64,000 bases of DNA. Origin: Heliopora coerulea. Its lineage: Eukaryota; Cnidaria; Anthozoa; Scleralcyonacea; Helioporidae. The stretch spans positions 1-64,000 of the forward strand of contig JASJOG010000187.1 of the NCBI GenBank assembly GCA_030142905.1, read 5' to 3'. Below, piece by piece: positions 1-8,463 of this stretch; the stretch's first letter is position 1; the number at the start of each line of letters is the position of its first letter. The notes beneath the pieces were generated by a model. That model was given only the letters and a program-made list of their open reading frames with translations, was not told where the DNA came from and did not search any database. The position numbers and the translations under genes are program-made.

Positions 1-417
1 CATTCCAAACAAACGTTCATCAAACTTCTTCTTTGCCTTGGATTCAATCAAGTCTTTTAAATGACAATTTAATGGAATTCCTCTTCTACTACAAAGCCCT
101 ATAATATAATAATTATATCTTGCTATATTCTTTCCGCTTATTAATTTCTCCTTTCTCATAATGTCTACAGATTTCATGAAGTCATCTATAATAATGTTAA
201 TGTACCTGCTATCAATACATTCCTGCAGTGTTTTATACATCCATTTGCTTCTATTATAGACAGTCGTCTTCTTATATTTCATCCATATATTTTCAATCGA
301 TTCTCCACTATTGGTTAAATAATTATCACTTATAACACCACATTTTGGACATGTATAATATCCATCAGTAACAATTCTCTTTACATTACAATTGTAACAA
401 TACAATGCAGTACTTAT
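1..417 (-). CDS. VLTF3-like late transcription factor (partial)
   Basis: The frame is open from 417 to the left edge (139 codons). The N-terminus is a zinc ribbon: CYNC, then YTCPKC about 17 residues on. A helical region follows, with a YNR motif and a C-terminal block containing ARYNYYIIGL and a conserved FDERL-type end. A zinc ribbon followed by such a helical core is the layout of the poxvirus VLTF3 (A2L) family, which directs late viral transcription; the assignment is from pattern memory, not from a search. No ATG is found: the likely start position reads ATA (415-417) just downstream of a TATATA-rich promoter, so the start may be lost. It lies downstream in the same direction as the membrane-protein genes of copy A. 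A TFIIB/TFIIS-type ribbon protein of another kind is the main alternative. Confidence 0.55.
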   Translation of the reverse strand, partial: MSTALYCYNCNVKRIVTDGYYTCPKCGVISDNYLTNSGESIENIWMKYKKTTVYNRSKWMYKTLQECIDSRYINIIIDDFMKSVDIMRKEKLISGKNIARYNYYIIGLCSRRGIPLNCHLKDLIESKAKKKFDERLFGM

Positions 418-443
418 GGTATATATTATACACTATTATTTAT

Positions 444-853
444 TTAAACCACTTTAAAAAGTAAATAACCAGTAGAAATACCAATCAAACCTGTAGTTAT
501 ATATTGATATTCCTTCATTTCATCACTTGGTTTATAAAAATAATTTAATTGTGGTTCCTTATATTTTGTTGATTGAATCTGTCTCAGTTCATCTAATGCC
601 TTATTAGTTTTAAATTTATATCTGCGCTTGCATCTGACAATTCTTGTCTCAATTCTTGGATTCTATCATGTTTTTTTATTTCCTTCTCATTGAACTCTTC
701 TTTTGCTTTCACTAATTGTTCCACTGCTAAATTATGACGCTTCATTTCCTCTTCATAGGCATTTTTATCAAACATTTTGAACAAATATCCAGCACCTGCG
801 AAAGAAACAGCTGCAAGTGTTGTCTGTAAAAATCCTCCAACTAATGATGCCAT
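444..853 (-). pseudogene. coiled-coil membrane protein of Polinton-like copy A (frameshifted)
   Basis: The N-terminus is hydrophobic (FLQTTLAAVSFAGAGYLF), followed by a charged coiled coil ending RQELSDASADINL. The frame breaks near 600-612. The adjacent frame carries the rest, ending in PSDEMKEYQ and a final hydrophobic helix, with a stop at 444-446. The same layout and motifs recur at 55487-55915 in copy C, which supports one gene with two membrane segments around a coiled coil. The start has a clear TATATAAATAAATG context. The function is unknown; the position among structural genes suggests a virion membrane or internal protein, which is inference only. Confidence 0.6.
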
Positions 854-879
854 TTATTTATATAATGGTGTACATTTAA

Positions 880-901
880 AGTGTGTATCCAGATACACAC
901 T
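880..901. repeat. intergenic palindrome
   Basis: The 22-base inverted repeat AGTGTGTAT-(CCAG)-ATACACACT lies between the start of the coiled-coil gene and the end of the next leftward gene. Similar GTGTGCA palindromes occur at 1167-1187, 2021-2042 and 2085-2101. It could be a transcript-end hairpin or a small palindromic insert. Confidence 0.6.
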
Positions 902-910
902 CTGCACACT

Positions 911-1138
911 CTAATTAGATTTAAATGGATCAGCTGGAATATATTTCTTATTATGTAACAATTTTACTAATAATGTGCTTCCTGCAACAGCAGCAGCTAG
1001 TTTTACTATGTCTTTAAAATCTGTTGCATCGGTCAATTTTTCTTTCAATAATTTTTTTCTAATCAAGGATAATCGTACAACAGCAGTAGTTACTATTGCA
1101 GCATCATATAATTCATCCATAATTTCTTTCTCTTCCAT
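911..1138 (-). CDS. small conserved membrane protein, Polinton-like copy A
   Basis: A 75-residue open frame, intact. It starts MEEKEIMDELYDA and ends with a lysine-rich KKYIPADPFKSN tail after a hydrophobic stretch (residues about 45-60). The 77-residue protein at 55984-56217 has the same layout (MNELYDS near the start, KKWIPENPFKS at the end), so the pair is conserved and was under selection. The start context is ATAATTAAATG. I recognise no known domain. In both copies it lies directly upstream of the coiled-coil gene in the same direction, suggesting joint expression. Confidence 0.65.
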   Translation of the reverse strand: MEEKEIMDELYDAAIVTTAVVRLSLIRKKLLKEKLTDATDFKDIVKLAAAVAGSTLLVKLLHNKKYIPADPFKSN

Positions 1139-1278
1139 TTAATTATATATAATAGTTTATATTTAATGTGCAAACTTTAGTTGCACAATCTATGGAATTA
1201 TATTTTATGATTTTTTAATGTTATTTCATTTTTAAACTTTACAGCTCCATTACTATTCTTACAATATGGACATTTTAT

Positions 1279-1982
1279 TTATATGTTTTGAATATAAGTG
1301 TAAGTTTCATGTATAATTTTATCATAATCACTAGAAAGTAAACATTTATAGTTACTTATTATATATTTCTCTAATAATTCTCTTTGTGAATCAGTCAATG
1401 TTCCATTATTTTTTGGTGTTTTAAACTCAATACAAAATCCAACATAATGTTTATGTAAGTTAGTAATAATCAGATCTGGTTGTCCTTTTTGATATCCTTT
1501 TTTATATGATTTTATTCTCTTACTACAAGTATCTTATAATTCTCCTGAACCGGCTATTAACAATGCATTTGGATAAAAACGTCTTATATATTGTGTAACT
1601 TTAGTATGTAAATCAAATTCATTTTCTATTTTAAATTGATTTCCTACAGCTAAACTGTCAGCTAAGCCGCTTTAAAAACCATATTTTCTAATGGAAGGTA
1701 ATACTTCATTTGTAACCCATCGTTTAAACTTTTTAGCTGAATCTAATTTATATCTTAATATTAATGAATACATTCCACTTTCATTCAAAAAAGTACACCA
1801 ATGGACCTGCCCTTGCGATTTACGAGGGAAGGTTTTCTTGTCTTATGGTTCCACATATTGGTATCTTTATAACCTAATGCAGAAGGAAGTTCTTTACCTT
1901 CAAACCACACATTTTGTTTTCCATCTATATGAGTATTAATAGTGAAATTCAATTCTGTATCAATGTATTCTTTCAATTCCAT
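1279..1982 (-). pseudogene. BRO-N domain fused to VRR-NUC-like nuclease (broken)
   Basis: The first part reads as a BRO-N DNA-binding domain: VWFEGKELPSALGY, then in a shifted frame NESGMYSLILRYKLDSAKKF and RWVTNEVLPSIRKYG. The second part has the PD-(D/E)XK pattern of VRR-NUC-type nucleases: KKGYQKGQPDLII followed by CIEFKTP, with GTLTDSQ downstream. BRO-N proteins are common in large DNA viruses and baculoviruses; VRR-NUC enzymes cut DNA structures. The gene is broken by a frameshift near 1785-1800 and by in-frame TAA codons at 1672-1674 and 1534-1536. It lies between two membrane-protein genes in the same direction; copy C has nothing at this position. Confidence 0.6.
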
Positions 1983-2020
1983 GTAATCTATATACTTACC
2001 ATTTCCTTAAGCCTCTTTAG

Positions 2021-2101
2021 AGTGTGCATCTAGATGCACACTTTACAATGTATGTAACAGCAGCGGTTTAGAGTGTGAATCATGATGCACACTGTGTGCA
2101 T
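2021..2101. repeat. cluster of GTGTGCA palindromes
   Basis: Three palindromes lie in 81 bases: a perfect 22-base one at 2021-2042, a near-perfect one at 2072-2093 and a 17-base one at 2085-2101. The last two code for the histidine-rich C-terminus of the gene that ends at 2043, so palindromic DNA forms the end of a reading frame. Confidence 0.7.
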
Positions 2102-2381
2102 TGGAAGGAATATTTACTGGTTCCACTTGTGGTTCTTTCTTTTCAAATTCTTTCCTGATATAATACAAACTTACAACTGCTGCAGCAACTCCTATAACGT
2201 TTAGAATCAAGTGATAATTAACAGTTGAGCTGCTATAACTTGTGTTACTTTCTATTTCCTCTTGTTGTTCTTTATGAAGTTTTCTTTCTTTATTAAGTTG
2301 TGCTAAACGTTTGCCTGCTTCAACACGCTTTGAATCTTTCTCTTTTAAAATAGTTGTTATTTTAGGTGTTTCTTCAGACAT
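2043..2381 (-). CDS. basic single-pass membrane protein, Polinton-like copy A
   Basis: 112 residues. The N-terminal half is highly charged (AGKRLAQLNKERKLHKEQQ), followed by one membrane helix (about residues 58-75, LILNVIGVAAAVVSLYYI) and a tail. The protein at 56266-56772 shares the order MSE, a KLGKRLAKISREAKERK-type block and one glycine/alanine-rich helix, and has the same neighbours. The function is unknown. The last ~20 residues are encoded by palindromes and look unlike the rest, so the original end may lie earlier. Confidence 0.6.
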   Translation of the reverse strand: MSEETPKITTILKEKDSKRVEAGKRLAQLNKERKLHKEQQEEIESNTSYSSSTVNYHLILNVIGVAAAVVSLYYIRKEFEKKEPQVEPVNIPSNAHSVHHDSHSKPLLLHTL

Positions 2382-2485
2382 TACTATAATATATCTTATA
2401 TTTTATCTGTCAGTTATCTAACAGTTTACTGTCAGTAGATCTGCCAATTACCTTACAGTTATCTATCAGTTATTTGTAGATGGAT

Positions 2486-3130
2486 CTAAAATGGACAATT
2501 AAAAACATTAAGAGAGTTTTCTTTATCTTCATCAACATTTTCGTAATAGATCTTATTATAATACTTAGTAAAGACCTTGTTATAAAGTGCGCACTTGTGC
2601 GCACTCTGTTTATCTTCTGGTTTAAGATAATCAGACAAACCATGATAATTAATTTCAGCATCTTCCAGTCCTTCTTTAGTTGCTTCTTCTATTATTTTTT
2701 TACCTTCTTCATTTAATTCATATTCTGTTTTTTATAATTTCTGGACTTATAAACATTTGTTTTAAACTTTTTAGGTGCTTCATAATCCTTTTTATAAACT
2801 TTTTTAATTGGATATTTTTTTATTAGCAATTAAGCTGTTAACATTATAAATTTCTTCTTCTAACCATTTAATAAGCTGATTTTTTAATTGTTTTTCTGGA
2901 TTTAATAATAATAGAATAAACACCAGCTTTATTAAGAAAAAATCATCTATACCTAGGTCTTGTAATTTTGGCTTTTTCGTGTCAATTGAATCTACATTTT
3001 TCTGTATAATTTGTTTATAATATTTATAACCAAGAGATAAACAGATATCTTTAGCATGAATCCATATTTCATCTTTGAATCTAAATACAATGACATAAAA
3101 TCCTAATTTATCATCTCTAAATGATTCCAT
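2486..3130 (-). pseudogene. BRO-N protein, second gene (broken)
   Basis: The N-terminal part has the BRO-N signature FKDEIWIHAKDICLSLGYK, followed by a region that fits the family best in an adjacent frame (a KAGVYS block) and then KNQLIKWLEEEIY. After the ATG-initiated frame stops near 2804, an adjacent frame continues through EEATKEGLEDAEINYHGL to NCPF and a stop at 2486-2488. BRO-N proteins bind DNA and are typical of large DNA viruses. The palindrome at 2586-2605 is inside the coding part. I see at least two frame breaks. It is not present in the sequenced part of copy C. Confidence 0.5.
2586..2605. repeat. palindrome within coding sequence
   Basis: AGTGCGCA-(CTTG)-TGCGCACT, 8-bp arms. 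It lies inside the broken BRO-N gene and reads there as SAHKCA in frame. It is another case of hairpin DNA inside a frame of these elements. Confidence 0.7.
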
Positions 3131-3333
3131 ATATACTACCTCATATTTAAAAAGTGATGATTCAATAGTTAAAATTAATAAAAACAGTTGAAATCCTTGA
3201 ATAGTTATCCATGGATTTTAGATATTTGAATCATTACTCTTATTGTATATTTTTACTATAAAGTGTTAGAGTTGAATTTGATATATAAGTTTTTATACAA
3301 TAATTATACTTTAGAGAGATGATTCAGATTCAT

Positions 3334-3810
3334 TTAATTCTGTGTAAATACCTTGTCATATCTATCAGACATTTCATTAATTGTTGGACAAAGATCTATA
3401 ACAATATCATCCAGCACTTTAGTATCTGTTAAGAAAACTGTTTCATCATAAGGAATACCTCTGAAATATGTTTTAAGTTGTATTAGAATCTTATTATAAC
3501 TCGTATATGAGAATTTACAACTTTCCACTTTCTTAACTATATCACTTTTTGTAAGATAACCTTGTATAAGTACTCCAACACCTGTGATGAAAAGACTCAT
3601 GAAGTGTGTTACAGGAACCAATACACTGCCAATAACTGTAAGTGCTATAGAGGACATATTTAATGCTAATTTCTGCTTCTTTAACCTCCTATATTTCCAT
3701 TTGTAACAAGTTGCTAATTTTGCAGTACAGATACCAATTTTTTAGTTTCTTAGCATCCTCTTCACTTAGATCATTACTTATAACTACATCTTTTATTGAC
3801 CATATAATAT
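3334..3810 (-). pseudogene. conserved protein with hydrophobic middle, unknown (frameshifted)
   Basis: The clear part (3334-3657) starts MSSIALTVIGSVLVP, has two hydrophobic stretches, then KKVESCKFSYTSYNKIL, a FRGI motif, and LDDIVIDLCP near the end. An adjacent frame upstream (to about 3810) reads as an acidic segment with LSEEDAKKLKNWYLY and a basic RRLKKQKLALN run directly before the MSS, so the true gene probably starts near 3810, after a TATATATTATAC-rich promoter. An inverted duplicate of the upstream part lies at 23470-23691. I do not recognise the family. Confidence 0.45.
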
Positions 3811-3848
3811 ATATTATACAATAGGTATTAAAAGTTTACTAAAGTTAC

Positions 3849-4154
3849 TTAAAGTTTGAATTCACAATTAATCTGCGGTGTGTTACCGAAAGATTGAACA
3901 CATATTACAAACAATTTATATTGAGAAAAATCCTTACCAAGTAATATCTCTAATGTAACAGAATCATCAATCGAATATAACCTATTATGACTTGTTTGTG
4001 GAGCTATATAATCATATTTTATGTTTGATCTACTCAAAGAAACTCTTACAAGTGTACCAACTTTAAATGTTCCATCTTGTTTATAAGCTCTAAGACATAT
4101 ATCACAACCACGGTTTTTAAGATTAGCATCAGACATTGAAGAATCAAGAAACAT
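3849..4154 (-). CDS. C-terminal part of tail-fibre-like protein (split by LINE)
   Basis: 101 codons in frame, with CDICLRAYKQDGTFKVG, NRLYSIDDSVTLEILLG and CVQSFGNTPQINCEF; a beta-rich look. It follows the LINE insertion at about 4156, and the fibre N-terminal repeats lie on the other side in the same direction, so I read it as the fibre's head or tip domain. It could instead be a separate small gene. Its inverted twin is 23130-23435. Confidence 0.45.
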   Translation of the reverse strand: MFLDSSMSDANLKNRGCDICLRAYKQDGTFKVGTLVRVSLSRSNIKYDYIAPQTSHNRLYSIDDSVTLEILLGKDFSQYKLFVICVQSFGNTPQINCEFKL

Positions 4155-4156
4155 AT

Positions 4157-4912
4157 CAAAGATTGCTAAAAAAGTGGGAAAACAGTTACATGTCCTAAGT
4201 CGATTTAAGAAAATTCTCTCACGCTCAACAAAGCTGTGCCTGTATAAATCATTTATTATTCCGCACTTTAGTTATTGTTCTTCCATATAGCAAAACTGTT
4301 TAAAAGCTGATAGCAACAAATTGGAAAAACTGAACGAAAGAGCGTTGAGATATATTTATAAGGACTTTGGTACGGATTATCAAATTTTAGCTGGTAGTAA
4401 CGGGGGTACGCTTGAAGATCGACGTAAAATAGTAATTTTAAATATTTTATTTAAGGCTCTGAATAATTTATTACCTTCATATATTACGAACATGTTTGAG
4501 TCGAGGGAAAATATTAAGAATTTAAGAGGTACTAACATGTTAGTGTTGCCTCGTGTTAATACCACACGTTATGGACTTAAATCAACAGTCTATGTGGCAT
4601 GTAAGGAGTGGAATGCCTTGCCTGATGATTTAAGAAACATTGTTCAATTGAAGGATTTCAAGAGAGCAGTTAGAAATTTTCTAATAGCATGAAGTATTTT
4701 TTTTTTTAATTTTTTAAATTTTTATTAGTGAAGTTGTATATAGGGTTATTATTATTATTAATTTGGAGTTTTATATACTGTTAGTTGGTTAAGAAGTATG
4801 TATTTTTATTTGTAAATAATTCAATATTCTCGGCACATTAGCAAGTATTTGCTAGATGCCTAATAAGCCTCATTAACCCAAGATGAAATAAAGTTATCTA
4901 TCTATCTAACAT
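4157..4912 (+). mobile_element. 3' end of a CR1/jockey-like LINE inserted in the fibre gene
   Basis: It encodes the C-terminal end of a non-LTR reverse transcriptase (SRFKKILSRSTKLCLYKSF, then a YCSSIWQNC-type motif, KLNERALRYIYKDF and NALPDDLRN), ending at 4690, followed by a 3' UTR and a terminal TATC repeat (about 4895-4909). The tryptophan codon of IWQN is TAG here but TGG in the inverted twin (22397-23122). It is heavily 5'-truncated, as usual for LINEs. Confidence 0.8.
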
Positions 4913-4915
4913 CCT

Positions 4916-5317
4916 ATCAGTATTTTTTCTGGTTGTATTATTAGGATTATAATGATATATTGGTGTAAATGGATTATCTAATGGATAATGATAACCATCA
5001 GCGTCAATTGAAAAATCAAATATCTTTTGGTCAAAAAATACTATTTTTGTGTCCACATAACTCTTATTAATAACATCATAATTATCAGTAGGAACCACAG
5101 TTTGTTTTATCTTATAAAAACCCATATTTTTATTTCCATCTGCGACGCCTTTTAATTTCTTTCTGTTATAAACAACATACTTTTTATTTGTTAAATGATT
5201 ATTGTCTGCAGGAACTGCAGATTGTGAAATAATGGCGTTATTTGTCATAATTATGTCTTCCTTACCAATTACTGTTTCCTTTTGTGATTCTTCTGCATAT
5301 CCATAGAAAAGACTCAT
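4916..5317 (-). pseudogene. tail-fibre-like protein, N-terminal part, copy A
   Basis: It starts MSLFYGYAEESQKE, like the copy C fibre (MSLFYGYESKNES at 58924), and carries two degenerate units of the form AIISQSAVP..NNHLTNKKYVV. This family of repeats, ending in KKYVD, resembles phage tail-fibre repeats. It is cut by the LINE at 4157-4912. The start lies in GCATAAATG, directly after the hairpin at 5328-5354. Confidence 0.65.
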
Positions 5318-5327
5318 TTATGCATAC

Positions 5328-5354
5328 AGTGCGTAAGATTTTATCTTAAACACT
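5328..5354. repeat. intergenic hairpin with TTT loop
   Basis: AGTGCGTAAGAT-(TTT)-ATCTTAAACACT, 12-base arms with two mismatches. It sits between the stop of the 500-residue-class gene and the start of the fibre gene; the inverted duplicate has it at about 22164-22190. A three-base loop is shared with many hairpins of copy C. Confidence 0.7.
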
Positions 5355-6490
5355 CTATAACACATATTTACTAACAACATATCCGCTTAAAGAGGACAAT
5401 ACCAATATGATGACTAAATCACTTTTATGTGGATCCTCCTTAACAGCTAATCTGTTAGTTGAAAGTTGACGTTTTTTACTTTCTAAATGTTGATTTGGTA
5501 TATCTTGTATACTTTTTTTTGTGGTTGTTTACCATAAAAGTTAATATTATTATATCCAAATTGCATATTCTTATTTTTTATTTTCAGTTTATTATTATAA
5601 CCAGGAACTGGATTCTTTAAAAGGATTGGATTATTAGATAATAACCACAGACTTGGTGATTATCTATGTTGATGTATTTAAATTTATCACACTATCTTTC
5701 TTTAAATCACGGAATTCTTGTTGTGATTCTAATGCACTTGCTCTGTTGCTGTAAATGGATTGTTTAGTTCTTGCTTGACTACCTAAAATGGAATATATAA
5801 ATGCTTCTATTGGCTCATTTATATATTGGATACCTATTTTGGTTAATCCATTCCTTTTTACTGGAATGGATCTTTTGTAGTCTTCTTTTAGACTGTCTGG
5901 AAAAAGGATATACTGTGGTTCTTTATTAAATTTAGCTGTATAGGGACTGCCTCTGTTATTTATAGAGTGAAGTCTGCCAAGGAAACATTTCTTTGATTTT
6001 TCTTTCTATGTCTTTATAGATCATTTTTCTTCTTATATGATCTCCATTGCTAATATATTACCCCAGCAGAGAATTCCGCAGATATATATGTGACATTTTC
6101 TCATTTCCATCCAATCTTCTTAGTTTTCTTCTTATTGTAAAGAACACATGGAAACGCATTAAGGATGTTATAATTGGATGTATATCTTGTGAAGGTGTGA
6201 GATGCTGAAATTGATATATCACAGCAATAATTGGCACAATAAACGTAGAATATAATTTTATAATAAATCTCATCATCATCCCGTATCCCTTTTCTATAAG
6301 AAGTTTATATATCTGGTAATAATGGTAATTTGGATATAAAGAAATCCTTATTATTGACATATATTTTAAAGTTATTTATTGGGTAATTAATAATATAATA
6401 ACTGGGATATTTCTGAGGAATGTGATTACCATCTGTGTCATCAATTGGTTTGGACTCTGGTAACTTTTGTATTGTACCATTTGTTTTCTG
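5354..6490 (-). pseudogene. 500-residue-class protein with C-terminal anchor, copy A (broken)
   Basis: Fragments match the 511-residue protein of copy C throughout. They include ILTYFQKTNGTIQKLPESKP and IINYPINNFKIYVNN near the upstream end, a pan-family block with FHVFFTIRRKLRRL, a NRASALESQQE-type block near 5750, and a final hydrophobic segment ending SKYVL with a stop at 5354-5356. Several frameshifts separate them. The N-terminal ~110 residues are missing: at about 6489 the sequence switches to the oppositely directed minor capsid candidate. The function is unknown; the anchor and position suggest a virion protein. Confidence 0.6.
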
Positions 6491-7025
6491 GAAGTATGTT
6501 AATATTTCAGCTGGAGTAGAAAATAATGAAATCACGTATAATAGTGTCAAAAACAGTATTGAAGATGGATATTGGACTTTTGATATGCTTAAAAAAGAGA
6601 TTGAGAGTTATGGAAAACGTGACATTAGAAGCGAACAAACATAATGGAAAATGCAGTATAACTTCTGATAATGTATAACTAATTTAAAGAATCTTGATCC
6701 ACATTTAGGGTTTAATAAAGACCAGAGTATAAATGCTAATTTAAAGACAACAAGTGGAAAACAAGTTGATATTAATAATGGTTTGGAATATATAGAAGTA
6801 TCATATAGTATGGTTAAAATATCAGAAAATGTCAATTCAAATGGAAAGAAAAGTGTTGTTATAGTGACATTACCAATAACTAGTACACAGACATTAAATG
6901 GCTGTGTTCAGCACTATTTTGACATTGAATCTAGACTACTAGTAGATTAAGGTGTTATAAATAAGATTAATTTTAAAGTCACAAAAAATGTTGGTAAAGT
7001 TCTGTTAGATTTATACATTTTGTAA
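6489..7025 (+). pseudogene. candidate single-jelly-roll minor capsid protein, copy A (broken)
   Basis: It begins inside the gene (FWKYVNISAGVENNEITYN), then GYWTFDMLKKEIESYG, a GKCSITSDN-like block, LEYIEVSYSMVKISENVNSN, PITSTQTLNG and a final VTKNVGKVLLDLYIL, with a stop at 7023-7025. The same motif order is found at 17585-18047 and in copy C at 58925-59584. A beta-rich ~215-residue protein next to integrase and fibre genes fits a Polinton penton-type minor capsid protein, but the fold is inferred. Frame breaks occur near 6645 and 6950, and the N-terminus is lost. Confidence 0.5.
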
Positions 7026-7030
7026 TTTAT

Positions 7031-8103
7031 ATGGAACTGGCAGATGAGCTGGAACAAGGATAGAGAGATATTTATTACAATCGAAAAACTGGTTATCAAT
7101 CATCAGAGAGGTTATATAAAAAAGCATTAGAAGATGGGCTAAATGTAATAGAAAACTTGTAAAAGAATGGGTAAAATCACAGGACACATACACCAGATAC
7201 AAACCAGTTGTTAGAAAACATAGATTTAGAAAGACATATGTTGATTGCCATGGTGAACAAATTCAAATGGATTTAGAAGATATGAACAAGTATACAAATC
7301 AAAATAAAGGATATTATTGGATACTAACGGCTGTTGAGATTCTTAGCAGATATGCTTTTGCTGTACCAGTTAATAGAAAAGACACAAATAATGACTAAGG
7401 CTGTTACAGAGCTATTAAAGCAATTTAAGGACCGTTTTGATGACCAGCTAGAAGTAGCACAGTTTGATGATGGAAATGAGTTTTATAATGTTGGTGTAAA
7501 AACATTATTAAAAAAACATGAAATAAAATACTTTTCTACAAAGTCAGATAAAAAGGCAGCTATTGTAGAAAGATTTAACAGAACATATGAAACTAATATG
7601 TGGAAATATTTTTACATTAAAGGAACTTATAAATGGATTGATGTATTGGACCAATTGGTGTATAATTATAATAATACTAAGCATAGCACTATATTAACGA
7701 AACCAAAGGATGTTAACAAAAAGAATGAAGACCAAGTGTGGACAACTCTATGTGGTCATGTTAATGCTGAATCACCATTACTTAAATTTAAAGTGGGAGA
7801 TATGTTTAGAATATAAAAATATAAATCTACTTTTACTAAGGGTTATGAGGCTAACTTCACAGAAGTATTGTTTAAAGTAATTAAGGTGGTGACCCAAATG
7901 TGCATGAAATGGAGGACTTGGAAGGTGAGCCAATTATTGGGAAGTTTTATGAAGAAGAATTACCAGGTTTTAAGAGAGCAGCTCAACTGGAAGGTGTTTA
8001 TAGAGTGGAGAAAATACTTAAGAGAAAAAAGATAAAGGGTAAAAAGATGGTTTTAGTGAAATGGCTGGGTTATGATAGTAAACATAATAGTTGGATTCCA
8101 TAA
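7031..8103 (+). pseudogene. retrovirus-like integrase with chromodomain, copy A (broken)
   Basis: The N-terminal helical domain has GYQSSERLYKKA. The catalytic core has QIQMDLEDMNKY (first Asp), AQFDDGNEFYNVG (second Asp) and KKAAIVERFNRT (Glu, about 33 residues later). A C-terminal chromodomain follows (YRVEKILKRKKIKGKKMVL, then WLGYD and NSWIP). Stops include TAG near 7061, TAA near 7162 and TAA at 7816-7818, and there is a frameshift near 7380. The final TAA at 8101-8103 replaces a Glu codon seen in copy C. Polinton integrases insert the element into host DNA; this copy cannot. Confidence 0.85.
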
Positions 8104-8134
8104 AGTAGTATTCAAGACATAGGGTAGTGTATAA

Positions 8135-8335
8135 ATGGCTGAAGGATTCGATGACTTTGAAATGGAAGATATGAGTAGAAAGTATGCAGAAGATGACAAT
8201 TGTAATGAACAACAGTTAAATTATGAGTATGACAGTTTTTTAAATAAGCATTTAGACTTATTAAAAGATGATATTGAGCCTCAAGGTGAACAGTTTAATA
8301 TTAAAGAAAGGATGAATTACATTAATAAAATGTAA
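8135..8335 (+). pseudogene. N-terminus of hydrophobic virion-type protein, copy A
   Basis: It starts MAEGFDDFEMEDMSRKY, matching MSEGFDDIEMRNRNMEEEE at 62458 in copy C, in a TATAAATG context. The frame is cut at about 8337 by a CR1 LINE; the rest of the gene resumes past a second insertion at about 14225. It follows the integrase in the same direction, as in copy C. Confidence 0.7.
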
Positions 8336-8463
8336 TTAGGACTGTATTTCTGTCAGTGACCTTTTTATAAACAAACGTTACGTGCCATTTAAACGGACGA
8401 TCCGTGACTCCTGTTCGAGCGAAACTATATTAAGGATTACCACAATCTTATCTGGGACTTGGA

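Larger units (their letters stand above)
3614..5700. repeat. arm 1 of a long, nearly identical inverted duplication
   Basis: This stretch reappears in reverse orientation at about 21812-23691. It contains the end of the unknown hydrophobic gene, the fibre gene, a LINE 3' fragment inserted in the fibre gene, and the end of the 500-residue-class gene. In the 101-residue frame 3849-4154 only two residues differ from the other arm. The arms share the LINE insertion point, so duplication came after that insertion. Confidence 0.85.

Noticed and set aside
1691..1939. Open frame on the + strand opposite the BRO-N gene
   Set aside because: The minus strand carries clear BRO-N motifs in the same place; the + frame has no recognisable features.
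2480..2716. Hydrophobic + strand frame rich in Phe and Ile
   Set aside because: It is the antisense of the lysine-rich C-terminal part of the second BRO-N gene; such shadows look like membrane proteins.
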